Counted from the stretch's first letter, positions 27,315-36,248 are shown. The stretch is DNA of 64,000 nucleotides from Desulfuromonadaceae bacterium (GCA_028687585.1 JAQTZV010000016.1:1-64000); one strand, 5' to 3'. Notes: a model not told the origin generated them from the letters alone. Numbers and translations: made by a program.

Positions 27315-27438
27315 TGTGTATATTTTATTTACATAAAAATACATATCATAAAAAAAGTGTTTACTTTTTTTTCATTCACAGATAGACTGTAGCCAACAAA
27401 CATCGTTTCTCACATTTTGTGTATATATTATTTACACA
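27315..27438 (+). promoter_or_regulatory. OFA transporter promoter flanked by two operator-like inverted repeats
   Basis: TTTACT (27360-27365), 17-base spacer, TAGACT (27383-27388) make a plausible sigma70 promoter. TGTGTA-N9-TACATA lies at 27315-27335 and the perfect TGTGTA-N9-TACACA at 27418-27438, with nearly the same AT-rich spacer. The repeats start 103 bp apart, about ten helical turns, one upstream and one downstream of the promoter. That arrangement suits repression by DNA looping, perhaps by a GntR-like dimer. Confidence 0.6.
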
Positions 27439-27504
27439 TGTGATTGTTTTTTGTTACCAGCTATCTGTACCAGGAAGTAAATACTTATTATTGAGGAGAG
27501 AGCC

Positions 27505-28851
27505 ATGACAGAGACCGTTAAAAACAAAGGGTGGACAGTTACATTTGCCGGACTAGGCATCAATCTGGCTCTCGGCATTCTTTATGCCTGGAGCATTTTT
27601 AAAGCGGCCATTGAATCATCCATTAAATCAGGTGGGCCTGGAGCATTCAATTGGGATATGGCAAAGGTTAATGACCCGTATTCAGTATGCTGCCTGGTTT
27701 TCGCCTTTGCGATGATTCTTGCCGGTAAAACCCAGGATAAGTTCGGACCTCGTGCGACCGCCTTTATAGGCGGCCTTCTTGTAGGTATAGGGCTTATCTG
27801 GGTTTCGCAGTCTACAAGCTATATAACATGGGTTCTCGGCTTTGGTGTATTGGTGGGAGCAGGGATGGGATTCGGTTATTCAGCATCAACTCCTCCTGGC
27901 CTTAAATGGTTTCCCGCTTCAAAAACCGGAGTCATCGCCGGAATGATAGTTGCCGGTTTTGGTCTGGCACCGGTTTATATTGCGCCACTCTCAGGATACC
28001 TGATTAACGCATTCGGCATCAATCAGGCCATGCTCGTCTACGGCATCTCATTTGTTGGCGTCGTATGCGGATTATCGCTTCTGCTTGTTAATCCACCGGC
28101 AGGATACATCCCGGTAGAAACAGATAAGACTTCACTTAAGAAAAAGGCTGCCCTAAACGATGTTGACTGGAAGGATGCCATTAAAACCGCTGATTTCTGG
28201 AAATTGTGGGCGATCTTTTTTGTTGGTTCGGGCGCAGGTTTGATGGTTATTTCCAGTGTTGCCGGATTGGCAAAAAAGAGCATGGGTGAACTCGCGTTCA
28301 TTGCTGTTGCAATTATGGCGATCGGTAATGCGGGCGGCAGAGTTATCACCGGCATCCTGTCAGATAAAATCGGAAGATATCAGACGATCATGGTTGTCCA
28401 TCTGTTCCAGGCAGTTCTGATGCTTTTTTCCATTCCTCTTCTTGGGTCTCAGTACACCAGTGCAGTAACAATTGTACTCCTCGCGACGTTGATCGGCTTT
28501 AACTACGGCGCCAATCTTGCTCTGTTCCCCGCTATTGCAAAGGACCTTTGGGGTATAAAAGCCTATGGCGTCAACTATGGTATTCTTTTTACCTCCTGGG
28601 GTGTTGGCGGGTTTGTGCTCAGCAAGGTTTCTCAGATGCTGAAAGCATCAACAGGGAGCATGACTTCCTCATTTGTAATCGCCGCAATACTTCTCTGCAC
28701 AAGCGGAATGCTGACCCTGACGTTAGGCGCCAAAAAAGAGACTGAGAAAGAAGAAGGATTTGAAGGAGCATTTTTTAATCCCGGCCTCGGCTTAACCATG
28801 GCTGACGGTGGTGAAAAAATTAATCCTGATGAAGAGAATAAACCCGTATAA
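27505..28851 (+). CDS. OFA-family MFS transporter (oxalate/formate antiporter family)
   Basis: 448 residues with 12 hydrophobic segments. The start GWTVTFAGLGINLALGILYAWSIF and the internal GGxLVGIG, SASTPPGLKWFP and FNYGANLALFPAIAKDLWG are hallmarks of OFA-family major-facilitator carriers, which move small carboxylates such as oxalate, formate, lactate or pyruvate. Substrate here is unknown. GAGGAGAG precedes the ATG. The adjacent Cache-sensor two-component operon, convergent with this gene, probably senses a related small carboxylate. Confidence 0.88.
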   Translation: MTETVKNKGWTVTFAGLGINLALGILYAWSIFKAAIESSIKSGGPGAFNWDMAKVNDPYSVCCLVFAFAMILAGKTQDKFGPRATAFIGGLLVGIGLIWVSQSTSYITWVLGFGVLVGAGMGFGYSASTPPGLKWFPASKTGVIAGMIVAGFGLAPVYIAPLSGYLINAFGINQAMLVYGISFVGVVCGLSLLLVNPPAGYIPVETDKTSLKKKAALNDVDWKDAIKTADFWKLWAIFFVGSGAGLMVISSVAGLAKKSMGELAFIAVAIMAIGNAGGRVITGILSDKIGRYQTIMVVHLFQAVLMLFSIPLLGSQYTSAVTIVLLATLIGFNYGANLALFPAIAKDLWGIKAYGVNYGILFTSWGVGGFVLSKVSQMLKASTGSMTSSFVIAAILLCTSGMLTLTLGAKKETEKEEGFEGAFFNPGLGLTMADGGEKINPDEENKPV

Positions 28852-28902
28852 ACAGGTATCCAACGTACGTTTGAATCCAACTTTATTATGCAAGGAAGCA
28901 GA

Positions 28903-29664
28903 GTGAGCAGGAATATGTTCCGAGATGATTACCATACGATGCCGGATAATGATGCTATGAAGTGCGTGTGGATGACTTCCGGAATAATATCCTACAAACT
29001 CTGCTCCCTTGATTTCATGTGTGAAGATTGTGTCTTCGATCGAGTGATGCATAATGCTGCCGGTTCTAATGACATGGATGGGCCACTGACACCTGATGTT
29101 TTGACATCTGGCCCATCGTCAAACCGCTTGGACGGCTCCCTTTTTTACCACAAAAACCACTGTTGGGTAAAAGTAGTGAATCCTTATGAAGTAGTAATCG
29201 GTATAAATGGAATTTTGGCAAAACTCATGTATGGGATAAAAACTGTTGTACTTCCCAGAGTCGGGGACCCGGTAATCAAAAACCAGGTATTTGCTCATAT
29301 AATGCTGGAAAAACACATTTTCCCGCTGATAATGCCGGTGAATGGCGAAATAACTGCTATAAATGCAACTCTTGAAAAACAGCCTGAACTGCTTCGGACA
29401 GAATTTCGTGAAAAGGGGTGGCTCGTCACGATTAAAGCCTACAATCTAGAAAAAGAGCTGCGAAATCTCTCTTTCGGAAGCAAGGCGATGGAATGGTATC
29501 GGGCTAAAGACAGGAACATAAACGAAGCAATTCATGCTGCCTACAATATAAACAGAGAAAACATCGGAGCAACAATGCACGATGGCGGTGAACTTGTTCT
29601 GAATGCTTCCCAAATACTCACATCTGAACAGTTCGGCACGGTTCTGGACGAATTATCGCGGTAA
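28903..29664 (+). CDS. GcvH-like (lipoyl/biotinyl-fold) protein with Cys-rich N-terminus
   Basis: About 253 residues. A GTG start at 28903 with AAGGAAG upstream is chosen; ATG 28888 and 28915 are alternatives. The N-terminal segment has KLCSLDFMCEDCVFDRVM, a C-x5-C-x2-C motif likely to bind a metal or sense redox. Residues about 85-190 follow glycine-cleavage H protein: HCWVKV, GINGILAKLMYGIKTVVLPRVGD, PVNGEITAIN, GWLVTIK. The lysine of MLEKHIFPL aligns with the lipoylated lysine. The C-terminus (about 60 residues) is unique. It follows the OFA transporter by 51 bp on the same strand. No other glycine-cleavage genes are near, so a regulatory or carrier role outside that system is likely. Confidence 0.7.
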   Translation: MSRNMFRDDYHTMPDNDAMKCVWMTSGIISYKLCSLDFMCEDCVFDRVMHNAAGSNDMDGPLTPDVLTSGPSSNRLDGSLFYHKNHCWVKVVNPYEVVIGINGILAKLMYGIKTVVLPRVGDPVIKNQVFAHIMLEKHIFPLIMPVNGEITAINATLEKQPELLRTEFREKGWLVTIKAYNLEKELRNLSFGSKAMEWYRAKDRNINEAIHAAYNINRENIGATMHDGGELVLNASQILTSEQFGTVLDELSR

Positions 29665-29667
29665 TCA

Positions 29668-30198
29668 TCACAACAATTCTCTCAGCAACTCCCGACACCT
29701 GCTGCACATGTCCGCAGATTTCTGATCAACTTCTTCCACATACGTTGATGATTTCATAACGCAACTCTGATTATTGCAGTGAACGAGCCCGAAATTGTGC
29801 CCCAATTCATGTATCGCCTCTTTAACAAGACGTTCTTTGAGCAGTTCTCTGTCTTCTGACAATCCGTAGAATTTATTGTTCAGGCGATGTAGAGCAATTA
29901 CCGACCCGATCCCTCTCAACTGCGCTTCCCCGAAAACAAATGTCAGAATTGGAATAAACAGATCAACATTAACCACACCAAGCACCTTTACCGCATCAGC
30001 GGGTGGCCTGGAAATGATCTGCAGTAGAATCTGGGAAGAGTTATACTGGTGCCGTGTCTGGTCAAAAGTTTTTTCGAGATTTATATCAAGATTAGCAACT
30101 TTTGTATGATAGCCGAACACGGTATAAACACTTTTTTCCAGACCTTCAATCCATGGAGCATAATCAGTTTTTATCGGCTGAATATAGATATATGGCAT
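29668..30198 (-). CDS. Archaemetzincin-type zinc metalloprotease
   Basis: 176 residues. The zinc site HELGHNFGLVHC matches HExxHxxGxxHC, followed by the second, structural zinc Cys set CNNQSCVMKSS and CSRCRELL, and the Met of the CVM turn; this is the archaemetzincin signature. No signal peptide is visible, so it is probably cytoplasmic. Substrate is unknown. Its ATG lies 2 bases after the stop of the NtrC-type regulator, so it is translationally coupled to it. That coupling to a two-component system is unusual and may mean a regulatory protease. Confidence 0.88.
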   Translation of the reverse strand: MPYIYIQPIKTDYAPWIEGLEKSVYTVFGYHTKVANLDINLEKTFDQTRHQYNSSQILLQIISRPPADAVKVLGVVNVDLFIPILTFVFGEAQLRGIGSVIALHRLNNKFYGLSEDRELLKERLVKEAIHELGHNFGLVHCNNQSCVMKSSTYVEEVDQKSADMCSRCRELLRELL

Positions 30199-30200
30199 AA

Positions 30201-31571
30201 TCAGTGCGGCATATCATTTTTGCTTTTTTTCAATTGATATTTTTCAATTTTATTATACATAGTCAGCCTGCTGACCTTGAGTATCCCCGCAGCCTGAGCT
30301 ATGTTGCCGTTGGTCTGATCCAGAACCTTCTGTATATGAATTTTTTCCACCTCGTCCAGCGATGGCAGAGTTTCTTCGGAACCAATGTCAACAACCGGAA
30401 AAAAGAAAGAAAGATCATCCAGTTCAACGAGATTCCCCTTGGCAACGACCATGGCCCGCTCAATTACATTGCGCAATTCACGTATATTCCCCGGCCAGTT
30501 ATACTCCACCAGCATATCAAGTGTATCCTGGGAGATATCCAGAACGTTTTTGTTCATCGACTGTGAATATTTCTTTATGAAAAAACGTGCCAGAGCAGGT
30601 ATATCAAGCTTGCGCTCCCTCAGCGGAGGGATAGAAATAGTCACAACATTCAGTCGGTAATAGAGATCTTCACGGAAACTTCCTTCTTGAACCGCACGCT
30701 CAAGGTCGTGAGTTGTTGAGCAGATTATACGGAAATCCACATCAATGACCTTGTCCCCCCCAAGACGGCTAAACTGCCTGGTATCCAGAACTCTCAGAAT
30801 ATCTGCCTGCATTTTATCGCTGATCTGGCCTATTTCATCGAGAAATATCGTGCCTTTGTCTGCCATTTCCAGCCTTCCCTGACGCCGGTACAGTGCACCG
30901 GGGAACGCACCTTTCTCGTGGCCGAACAGTTCACTCTCGAGTAAGCCATCGGAGTATGCCCCGCAGTTAATCGTAATAATCGGAAAATACTTCCTGTGGC
31001 TCTGGCTATGGATTGCCCTGGCGATGAGTTCCTTTCCGGAACCGTTCTCTCCTTTGATGATGACGGTAGAATCTGTCTGGGAAACTTCAAGCACCTTCTC
31101 TAAAACTTTTTTTATCTCAGGGCTCTCGCCGATTATTTCATCAGAAAACGAAATGTCATCAATATGCTGCCGCAGCTGATTGTTTTCGTGCATTAACCTG
31201 CGCTGTTCCACGGCATTTCTGATCAGATGGCTCATGTCATCGGGATCAACAGGTTTAACAATATAATCAAAAGCACCCTCTTTCAGCGCCTGTATACTTG
31301 TTTCAACAGAGGCAAAAGCGGTGATCATGATAGTAATAATATTTTTATCGATTTTTTTGATTCTTCTCTGAAGCTCCAGACCATCGATACCAGGCATCTT
31401 GATATCAAGCATGACAATATCCCACGGGCCCTGCTGCAGCTTGAGAAGAGCAGCATTTGCGTCTTCAGCCGAGCTTACGTTATAGCCATCCAACTCAAAC
31501 CACTGCTTGAGAGCATCGCGAATTGAGGCCTCATCATCTACTATTAATATGTGTATGTCTGATGGTTTCAT
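30201..31571 (-). CDS. NtrC-type sigma54 response regulator with altered GAFTGA loop
   Basis: 456 residues from the ATG at 31571, 13 bases after the stop of the histidine kinase. Receiver domain about 1-120 with phosphoacceptor Asp56 (VMLDIKMPG) and Lys106; AAA+ domain about 145-375 with Walker A GENGSGKE and Walker B GTIFLDEIG; Fis-type HTH at the C-terminus (GNIAQAAGILKVSRLTMYNKIEKY). The sigma54-contact loop reads GAFPGA (residues 221-226): Pro224 replaces the Thr that is important for sigma54 contact. It may therefore act with altered sigma54 dependence or by plain DNA binding. Confidence 0.92.
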   Translation of the reverse strand: MKPSDIHILIVDDEASIRDALKQWFELDGYNVSSAEDANAALLKLQQGPWDIVMLDIKMPGIDGLELQRRIKKIDKNIITIMITAFASVETSIQALKEGAFDYIVKPVDPDDMSHLIRNAVEQRRLMHENNQLRQHIDDISFSDEIIGESPEIKKVLEKVLEVSQTDSTVIIKGENGSGKELIARAIHSQSHRKYFPIITINCGAYSDGLLESELFGHEKGAFPGALYRRQGRLEMADKGTIFLDEIGQISDKMQADILRVLDTRQFSRLGGDKVIDVDFRIICSTTHDLERAVQEGSFREDLYYRLNVVTISIPPLRERKLDIPALARFFIKKYSQSMNKNVLDISQDTLDMLVEYNWPGNIRELRNVIERAMVVAKGNLVELDDLSFFFPVVDIGSEETLPSLDEVEKIHIQKVLDQTNGNIAQAAGILKVSRLTMYNKIEKYQLKKSKNDMPH

Positions 31572-31584
31572 ATGTTGTAACCGC

Positions 31585-33033
31585 CTATTTATGTGGGTTT
31601 TCGTTATACTCACGGGGAAGAATAATCGTAAATGTTGTACCGACGCCAAGTTGTGATTCGACCTGTATGGTGCCTGAATGCTGGTGCACAATACCATACA
31701 CAGCGGAAAGTCCAAGTCCGAGACTGCTGTTGGAGTCTTTTGTAGAGAAAAAAGGATCAAAAATGAATGGGAGATCACTCTCGGCGATTCCATGGCCATG
31801 ATCGATAACGAGTATCTGAATGCTCTCTGCTATGGTGTAATCGGTCCGCACGATTATCCGGTTCCCCTGTGTAGAGGACTCCATGGCATTTACTATCAGT
31901 GAAACAAGTATCTGTTGAATGGTACCGGGATCGCAAAAGATGGTATCATCTCCGGAGTCAAGCTCGGCAAGCAATTCCAACTCCTTCATTTTTGCGCTAT
32001 GGTCAATTACTTTAGTACTCAATATGATGATATCATTCAGATGGACCTTGCTCACATTTCCTTGAGATTGTTTGGCAAAGAGCAGAAGATTTTTGACGAT
32101 TTCACCGCATCGTTTCGCTTCGCTTGCTATGATGGACAGGTTGTTATTCACAATATCTATCGTTGCATCAGTACGGTTCTCCTTCTGCAAGTACCTGCTT
32201 GACAGTTTTGCGTACGATAATATTCCTGAGAGAGGGTTGTTAATTTCGTGGGCTACCATGGCAGACAACGTACCGAGAGAAGCCATTTTTTCTGACAAGG
32301 CAAGTGATGATTTTATATTTTCGAGCTCAAGAGCCGCCTCTCTCTCCTTTTTATGTTTCAGATAACTTCCTGAAATAATCCATATCAGTATCAGGAAGTT
32401 AAATGTGCAGATGGCTATTGCAGCCGCAACTCCGTTTTTGATTAATTGGGTAATTTCAGTTTCAATATCCTCAATGTAGATACCGGTACCTATTACCCAC
32501 CCCCATGGTGCAAACGCCTTGACGTAGGATATTTTTGGAATGATGAGTGAAGAGTTGTCATTCTCCTGCCACTTGTACGTAACAAACCCCGAACCTGATT
32601 TGGCTACGACTTTTACAATTTCAATGAACACTTTTTTGCCGTCAAGATCAGTGTAATTGCTCAGATCCTTTCCATACAGGTCGTTTCGGTAAGGATGAAT
32701 AATCATCCGGGGTGTCATATCATTAATCCAGAAATAATCCTTCGACTGCTGACCGTAATGCATGTTTTTAATCTGCTCAATGACCTCTTTTTGGGCCTGT
32801 TCACGGGTAAGAATCCCCTTCAGTTCGTCATTATGGTATTTTGCAATTACGTTCCAGGCGGTTGTTGTCAGCTCTTTGATCATCTCTTTTTTTCGCTCTA
32901 TGCCGTTATTCCGTATGGTTGGAATGATGACATACAAAAATACCGACGTAAAAAGAATGATTGTAAGCAGTGTAGGAAAAACGACACGCAGTAAAAATGT
33001 TTTCCAGGGAAATGAAATATGGGGAGTTATCAT
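31585..33033 (-). CDS. Single-Cache-domain sensor histidine kinase
   Basis: 482 residues. A transmembrane helix (about 15-40), an extracytoplasmic single Cache 2 domain (about 45-190, with DYFWINDMTPRMIIHPYRNDLYGKDLS), a second helix (about 200-222), a HisKA domain with His262 in MVAHEINNPLSG, and HATPase_c (DHGHGIAESDLPFIFDPFFSTK, LGLGLSAVYGIV). sCache_2 domains usually bind small carboxylates. It is followed directly by its NtrC-type partner. The Cache part is clearly paralogous to that of the upstream 33086-35713 protein, so the two sensors probably recognise related ligands or the same one. Confidence 0.92.
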   Translation of the reverse strand: MITPHISFPWKTFLLRVVFPTLLTIILFTSVFLYVIIPTIRNNGIERKKEMIKELTTTAWNVIAKYHNDELKGILTREQAQKEVIEQIKNMHYGQQSKDYFWINDMTPRMIIHPYRNDLYGKDLSNYTDLDGKKVFIEIVKVVAKSGSGFVTYKWQENDNSSLIIPKISYVKAFAPWGWVIGTGIYIEDIETEITQLIKNGVAAAIAICTFNFLILIWIISGSYLKHKKEREAALELENIKSSLALSEKMASLGTLSAMVAHEINNPLSGILSYAKLSSRYLQKENRTDATIDIVNNNLSIIASEAKRCGEIVKNLLLFAKQSQGNVSKVHLNDIIILSTKVIDHSAKMKELELLAELDSGDDTIFCDPGTIQQILVSLIVNAMESSTQGNRIIVRTDYTIAESIQILVIDHGHGIAESDLPFIFDPFFSTKDSNSSLGLGLSAVYGIVHQHSGTIQVESQLGVGTTFTIILPREYNENPHK

Positions 33034-33085
33034 ATAATTGCACCTTTTCTCGGTTCGATCTTACTGCCATGCAGACGAATGATGA

Positions 33086-35713
33086 TTATACTGCACCAGG
33101 CTGGCCGGTAAAATCATAACTGAGTCGATTCTGATAGTTTTTTGTCTGGGTGAAGATTTCCTTGAGGAGCTGTTGATCAATAGACGTAAGTTTTTTGGGA
33201 AAGACAAAGTTGTCAGGCTGCTTACTGCCGTTCGAAATAGCATCTGCCTGTATGTTTAGCCGCATCTGCATGAGATAGCAGTACGCCTGGGCCATTTCCT
33301 GATGATTCAGTTCCGAAAGTATTTTCAACTCACGAAGTGCATCAAGCCGTTTAATGGTATTGGCAGTTTTAATTTCGTGTTTGAGTGCATATATCCGTGC
33401 AAAATCAACAATCGGCACCATTGCTTTCTTGATATCCAGCCCCCCCCGATTATCACCGGAAGCCTCAACAATAAATTTCCCGAATCGACCGATCGGCGGC
33501 ACCATGTTAAGCATATCCCTGGCAAGGATTTGAAGAAATCTGAAGTTTTCACTCACAACGCTGTTAAGATGTTCTTTCAAACCGTCAACCATTGGTTCGT
33601 CGCCAAAGGCGTGGCGGAAATCGAAGAATATTTTCGTCCGGAGCAAATCTTCTCCGGTAGCTGAATAAATCCATGTCCCGAAATACTTTTTCCAGACAGA
33701 TACCGGCTGGCATAATTCAGGGTTCATCGCCATGTTATTTCCCTTACAGAAAACATATCCCGCATCATTCAGCCAGGTACAGACGGATGTTCCCATAGCC
33801 AGAAAGTATTCTCTAACAGACCCCTCACTTTCCGGCGAGACGTCTGCATATACAATTGCGTTATCCTGATCGGTATGAAGAGTTTGCTCCTCGCGTCCCT
33901 CGCTGCCGAAAACCATAAACGCAAAAGCGGCAGGCGGGGTTCCCAGTTCCTGTATAGCAAACTCGATTAACTTTTTCCGTATGGCATCGTTTACTGCTGT
34001 AGTCAGACTATTGATACTCTGAGGTTTTGCACCACTCTCAACGAGAGTAGCAATGAGGTACGACTGAATTGCATTCAACCTGGTAATCTCGTCAGGCGTT
34101 GCAGCATTGCAGATTTCCTGCAGCAAAACTGACGGGGAGTAATTCCGGATTGCCAGGAGATCTGTTTTATTGATGCATCCTGTTGCCTGGATATTATCGA
34201 GATGTTGATTCAAGAACATAACCGTCGTCTGCAACTCGGAAAGCAACTTTCTGCTCGCCTCTTCTCTGACGTACACGTCCGAAACATCCTCCATAATTCC
34301 GTCAAAGAATTGCATCTGGTCATCGTCATTTCGTATGCTGACTCCCCATATAGAGGCAGAAAAGAGTGAACCATCTTTTCTTCTTATTTTTGTGATTTCA
34401 CGCCTGAAATCGCCCGCTCCTGCTTTCCCGGTGAGACGTGTATACTCTTCCTCATCAAGGTATAGAGAGGAAACTGGTATCGCAAGGAGGTGTTCCCTTG
34501 AATCATACCCGAGCATTTCCACCAGAGCATGGTTGGCTTCCACAAATCCGGCATCTGTACCCGTAGTCATTCTGAAAAACCCCACGTTCAGATTATTGGC
34601 CATAGTCCTGAATTTTTCTTCGCTTGCACTCAACGCAACTTCAACTTTTTTTCTGTTTGTTATGTCGGAGACAACCGCCATGAAGCCACTCTTTCCTCCC
34701 AAAGATATCCGGGTAGCGGAGAGGGTCACGTCGTATTTGGTCCCGGCTTTAGTCTCCAGATGAGCCTCAAATCGTTCCGGTACCGGTCGCCCCTCCAAAA
34801 GATCCCGGAGGCAACCATTTCCCGGAGATGTGTCAAGCCAAGTGAAAACATCCTCAGTTTTCACTCCGGACAGTTCATTTTTTGAGTATCCGAGCATATC
34901 AGAGATTGTCTGGTTCACATACATCAGAGAACCCTCCAGCACCATAAACATCCCTTCGGCAGCAGATTCGACAAGCGTTCGATATTTTTCTTCAGACTCA
35001 CGAAGAGCATTTTCAGCAAGCTGTTGTTTTTTGAATGCCTTGTAACTCTGGTTGTCGATATAGAAGAGGAGTATCGAGATCAGCAAAAGAATAAACAGGG
35101 AAATCTGGATGAGACTGCTGGTAATAGCCGCTATCTCTTCTTTGACATCGTCAATATAAATACCGGTACCAACAATCCAGCCCCAGGGGGCAAAACCTTT
35201 CACATACGAAATTTTCGGAAGTATGCGCTTTTCTTCGTCCTTCCACTGCCATGAGTATTCAACATAGCCATCACCATTACTTGCAACAAGCTTCACCATC
35301 TCGACAAAAATGTGTTTCCCTTCCGAATCGATGAAGGTGGAGAGATCTTTGCCATTCAGGTCAGGGCGATACGGATGAACGATCATGCGGGGTTGCATAT
35401 CGTGTATCCAGAAATAATCTTTCATCTCGCGACCATAATGCAAATTACGTATATGATCAACGGCCTGCCGCTGCGCCTCCTCTCTGGAAAGCAAGCCTTT
35501 TTGCGCATCTTGATCGAGTTTCGCGAAAATATTCCATGCGGACGTGGTTAGTTCGCGAATCATCTCCCGTTTTCTGTCTATATTGTTTTTTTCAATTATC
35601 GGGACAATTATCAAAAATATTGCGGTTAGAAAAAGTACAATGGTGATTACAGTGGGAAAGATGAATCGCGCGAGAAAAGACATCATCCTTTTTGACTTTT
35701 TATCAATATTCAC
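33086..35713 (-). CDS. Cache-PAS-PAS sensor fused to a DUF294 nucleotidyltransferase
   Basis: About 875 residues. A GTG at 35713 is chosen (AGGTG 7 bases upstream); a GTG 7 codons earlier is possible. Order: transmembrane helix (about 10-37), single Cache 2 domain (about 45-190), helix (about 196-220), two PAS domains (about 238-355 and 362-485), then a GlnD/DUF294-type nucleotidyltransferase (GSEGREEQTLHTDQDNAIV, about 602-621) and the DUF294 C-terminal helical domain. No kinase or cyclase domain is present. DUF294 proteins are normally coupled to CBS or cNMP domains inside the cell; here the nucleotidyltransferase is the output of an extracytoplasmic sensor. First gene of the sensor operon. 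Confidence 0.85.
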   Translation of the reverse strand: MNIDKKSKRMMSFLARFIFPTVITIVLFLTAIFLIIVPIIEKNNIDRKREMIRELTTSAWNIFAKLDQDAQKGLLSREEAQRQAVDHIRNLHYGREMKDYFWIHDMQPRMIVHPYRPDLNGKDLSTFIDSEGKHIFVEMVKLVASNGDGYVEYSWQWKDEEKRILPKISYVKGFAPWGWIVGTGIYIDDVKEEIAAITSSLIQISLFILLLISILLFYIDNQSYKAFKKQQLAENALRESEEKYRTLVESAAEGMFMVLEGSLMYVNQTISDMLGYSKNELSGVKTEDVFTWLDTSPGNGCLRDLLEGRPVPERFEAHLETKAGTKYDVTLSATRISLGGKSGFMAVVSDITNRKKVEVALSASEEKFRTMANNLNVGFFRMTTGTDAGFVEANHALVEMLGYDSREHLLAIPVSSLYLDEEEYTRLTGKAGAGDFRREITKIRRKDGSLFSASIWGVSIRNDDDQMQFFDGIMEDVSDVYVREEASRKLLSELQTTVMFLNQHLDNIQATGCINKTDLLAIRNYSPSVLLQEICNAATPDEITRLNAIQSYLIATLVESGAKPQSINSLTTAVNDAIRKKLIEFAIQELGTPPAAFAFMVFGSEGREEQTLHTDQDNAIVYADVSPESEGSVREYFLAMGTSVCTWLNDAGYVFCKGNNMAMNPELCQPVSVWKKYFGTWIYSATGEDLLRTKIFFDFRHAFGDEPMVDGLKEHLNSVVSENFRFLQILARDMLNMVPPIGRFGKFIVEASGDNRGGLDIKKAMVPIVDFARIYALKHEIKTANTIKRLDALRELKILSELNHQEMAQAYCYLMQMRLNIQADAISNGSKQPDNFVFPKKLTSIDQQLLKEIFTQTKNYQNRLSYDFTGQPGAV

Positions 35714-36064
35714 AATAGTTACACCTGTTACCACAACGGTAAAATATTGATAAACTTCAGGCCAGTAACGTGCTGCAATTTCTTAACAGATTGTGCCTCG
35801 GTTTTCATCCCCTTTATACAGGAAATAAAGTAGATTTGCCATCTTGTACGACGATATTGTCATTTCGACGGAACGTAAATAACAGCATTATTGTCTGCTG
35901 AAGCGATTGAGCGACGCGTCAACTATCCTGACAGAGAGGAACCGACTGAATCAGCAAAATATTTACTTGAGAGTAGTACCCGTGATATATACATCGCCGC
36001 AATCACGGTTATATCATTTTTCGCTCCTTCTATTATGTTTGAAGGAAGCGCGAGGAGCGTCAGT
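35714..36064. other. Intergenic stretch upstream of sensor operon and small ORF
   Basis: Contains the start region of the sensor operon on the minus strand and an open frame on the plus strand from a TTG at 35891 that continues into the 36065 ORF. The extra residues do not look like a conserved protein, so no gene is called here. Confidence 0.4.
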
Positions 36065-36247
36065 ATGCATTGCAGTATCGAGCAGTTTGAGGATGTTGTG
36101 GCTAAATTCAAATACTTTGCCGAGTCGGTTAATATCGAGCTTTCGTCAGAGTCTGAAAGTTTACGGCAGGAATTAATCGTCATCTGTGCCGAACTTCTGG
36201 TTACCGTCCGGGAAGAAATTGAGGCGGGTGCGGATTCAGTTGTTTAA
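36065..36247 (+). CDS. Small hypothetical protein
   Basis: 60 residues from the ATG at 36065, with GAGGAG 8 bases upstream. It is acidic and helical (CSIEQFEDVVAKFKYFAESVNIEL...ELIVICAELLVTVREEIEAGAD). No family recognised. The frame extends open to 35891, so a longer protein is possible. It runs straight into the repeat copy at 36249-36410. Confidence 0.4.
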   Translation: MHCSIEQFEDVVAKFKYFAESVNIELSSESESLRQELIVICAELLVTVREEIEAGADSVV

Positions 36248-36248
36248 C

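Larger units (their letters stand above)
26942..27504. other. Intergenic region between icmF operon and OFA transporter
   Basis: No convincing gene. It holds a perfect hairpin at 27032-27062, a GAGGAG site followed by a GTG frame of only eight codons (27244-27270), which may be a gene remnant, and the transporter promoter with two flanking inverted repeats. Confidence 0.5.

Noticed and set aside
27100..27500. Sigma54 (-24/-12) promoter before the transporter, as target of the NtrC-type regulator
   Set aside because: No TGGCAC-N5-TTGCA match; a sigma70-type promoter fits better.
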